From positions 441,501 to 505,500 of the forward strand of contig JAYKKI010000062.1 in assembly GCA_039881145.1 (NCBI GenBank): a stretch of DNA of 64,000 nucleotides. Direction: 5' to 3'. A program made the position numbers and the translations under genes. The notes beneath the pieces were generated by a model. That model did not search any database and had not been told where the DNA came from. It was given only the letters and a program-made list of their open reading frames with translations. Shown here piece after piece: positions 63,301-64,000 of this stretch (within the stretch, counting starts at the first letter, position 1; every line of letters begins with the position of its first letter). The stretch comes from Druceiella hillmani (lineage: Eukaryota; Arthropoda; Insecta; Lepidoptera; Hepialidae).

Positions 63301-64000
63301 AAATAAGCATGCTCAAAAGAAATCACCGTCGTGGTAAAAATTAATTACTTTCTAGCATGCCCATTATAAAATTTGAAGGAAAAATAGTACCCGTATATTT
63401 AAAAAAAAAAAATTTATGCTTTTTAAATATTATCTCCAAATTAGTGCTTATATATAAATATGTATACAAGTTATTTCAAGAGGCGACTAGATTACTGTAT
63501 TCGTTTCATGGATGTTACGGACTAGAAATTGTGGTAATTTTCCGTGAACCCTAGTACCGTACAAAGTTTCTGATTGCTTTCCATGATATTATTGAGAGAT
63601 ATTAAATGGTTAACGATAATCACATCAAAATATTGTCTCTCTGGAGCTTTTTAGGGCCGTTCCATTGAACATACAATAACTCTTCTTATAAAGTAAGTTA
63701 TTGTTCCGACTCCCATAAAATTTTGTCTATGTTACTGTGAAATAGCTTGAAATTAGGTTAGTTTCCTAGCCCCAGCCAGCATCCGCATAGTTATCAGCGG
63801 TTGTTGTACCTTCACGGACAGATTCAGTAATATGATGCTGGGATATTAAATTTTCAAATCAAACTTATCTTTTCCAGCTCAAACGTAATTAGCAAAAATG
63901 CTACCTTGAAAGATATACTAAGCTCCCACAATTTTATCAAGAAAGCATTACTTTCAATAACACTCAATCCTTCTGTCCCCAATCTGAATCCCTAGCTATA
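60360..64000. other. Unassigned AT-rich DNA
   Basis: No supported gene. A slightly GC-richer patch at 60480-60720 contains ACAATGGCTCC twice (60492 and 60523). Another GC-richer patch lies at 63755-63830. The frame at 63357-63554 has no recognisable motif. I saw nothing matching the region after the BEL remnant in copy 1. Confidence 0.5.

Overview
The window looks like non-coding DNA from a large, AT-rich animal genome, most likely an arthropod and probably an insect. The grounds are a base composition of roughly 30% GC by eye, long (AT)n microsatellites, and decayed transposable elements of kinds common in arthropods: a BEL/Pao LTR retrotransposon, a Tc1-type DD34E transposase, the 3' end of a non-LTR retrotransposon, a DUF4817-type fragment, and small fold-back copies carrying hammerhead-ribozyme-like cores of the kind known from Penelope-like elements. 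I find no intact host protein gene and recognise no tRNA or rRNA. Most open frames are microsatellite translations or chance ORFs.

The main architecture is a large diverged direct duplication. Copy 1 runs from about 1717 to 15600 and copy 2 from about 29408 to 58090. The blocks are collinear: 1717-2375 with 29408-30080, 2395-3570 with 33229-34510, 3660-4255 with 41685-42190, 4365-13330 with 47638-56935, and the BEL body 14630-15600 with 57140-58085. Copy 2 has three extra segments (30080-33229, 34560-41685, 42190-47638), so it spans about twice the length. Because the two copies can be compared, some later events can be read as filled or empty sites.

Region by region: 1-1716 is featureless apart from a short 22-bp tandem repeat. 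1717-13330 is duplication copy 1. 13560-17480 is a degenerate minisatellite followed by a broken BEL/Pao element (LTR piece, gag zinc knuckles, protease, reverse transcriptase, RNase H, integrase zinc region). 17480-29407 is mostly unassigned, with one exon-like open frame near 18.5 kb, repeat fragments and microsatellites. 29408-58090 is duplication copy 2. It contains a long inverted repeat (30880-33122), a non-LTR retrotransposon tail (35571-35828), a dead Tc1-like transposase (39797-40773), and a perfect 113-bp-arm palindrome (54657-54883) with two opposed hammerhead-like cores. 57120-59690 is the second BEL/Pao remnant, which keeps integrase and a 3' LTR piece. It is followed by the same minisatellite, another hammerhead-type fold-back, a microsatellite and unassigned DNA.

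The observation most worth following is the hammerhead-like fold-back family. The copy at 54616-54882 has a 12-bp target-site duplication and an empty paralogous site at about 11115-11126, so it inserted after the duplication. Further, more decayed members lie at 26228-26376, 42750-42860 and 59945-60165.
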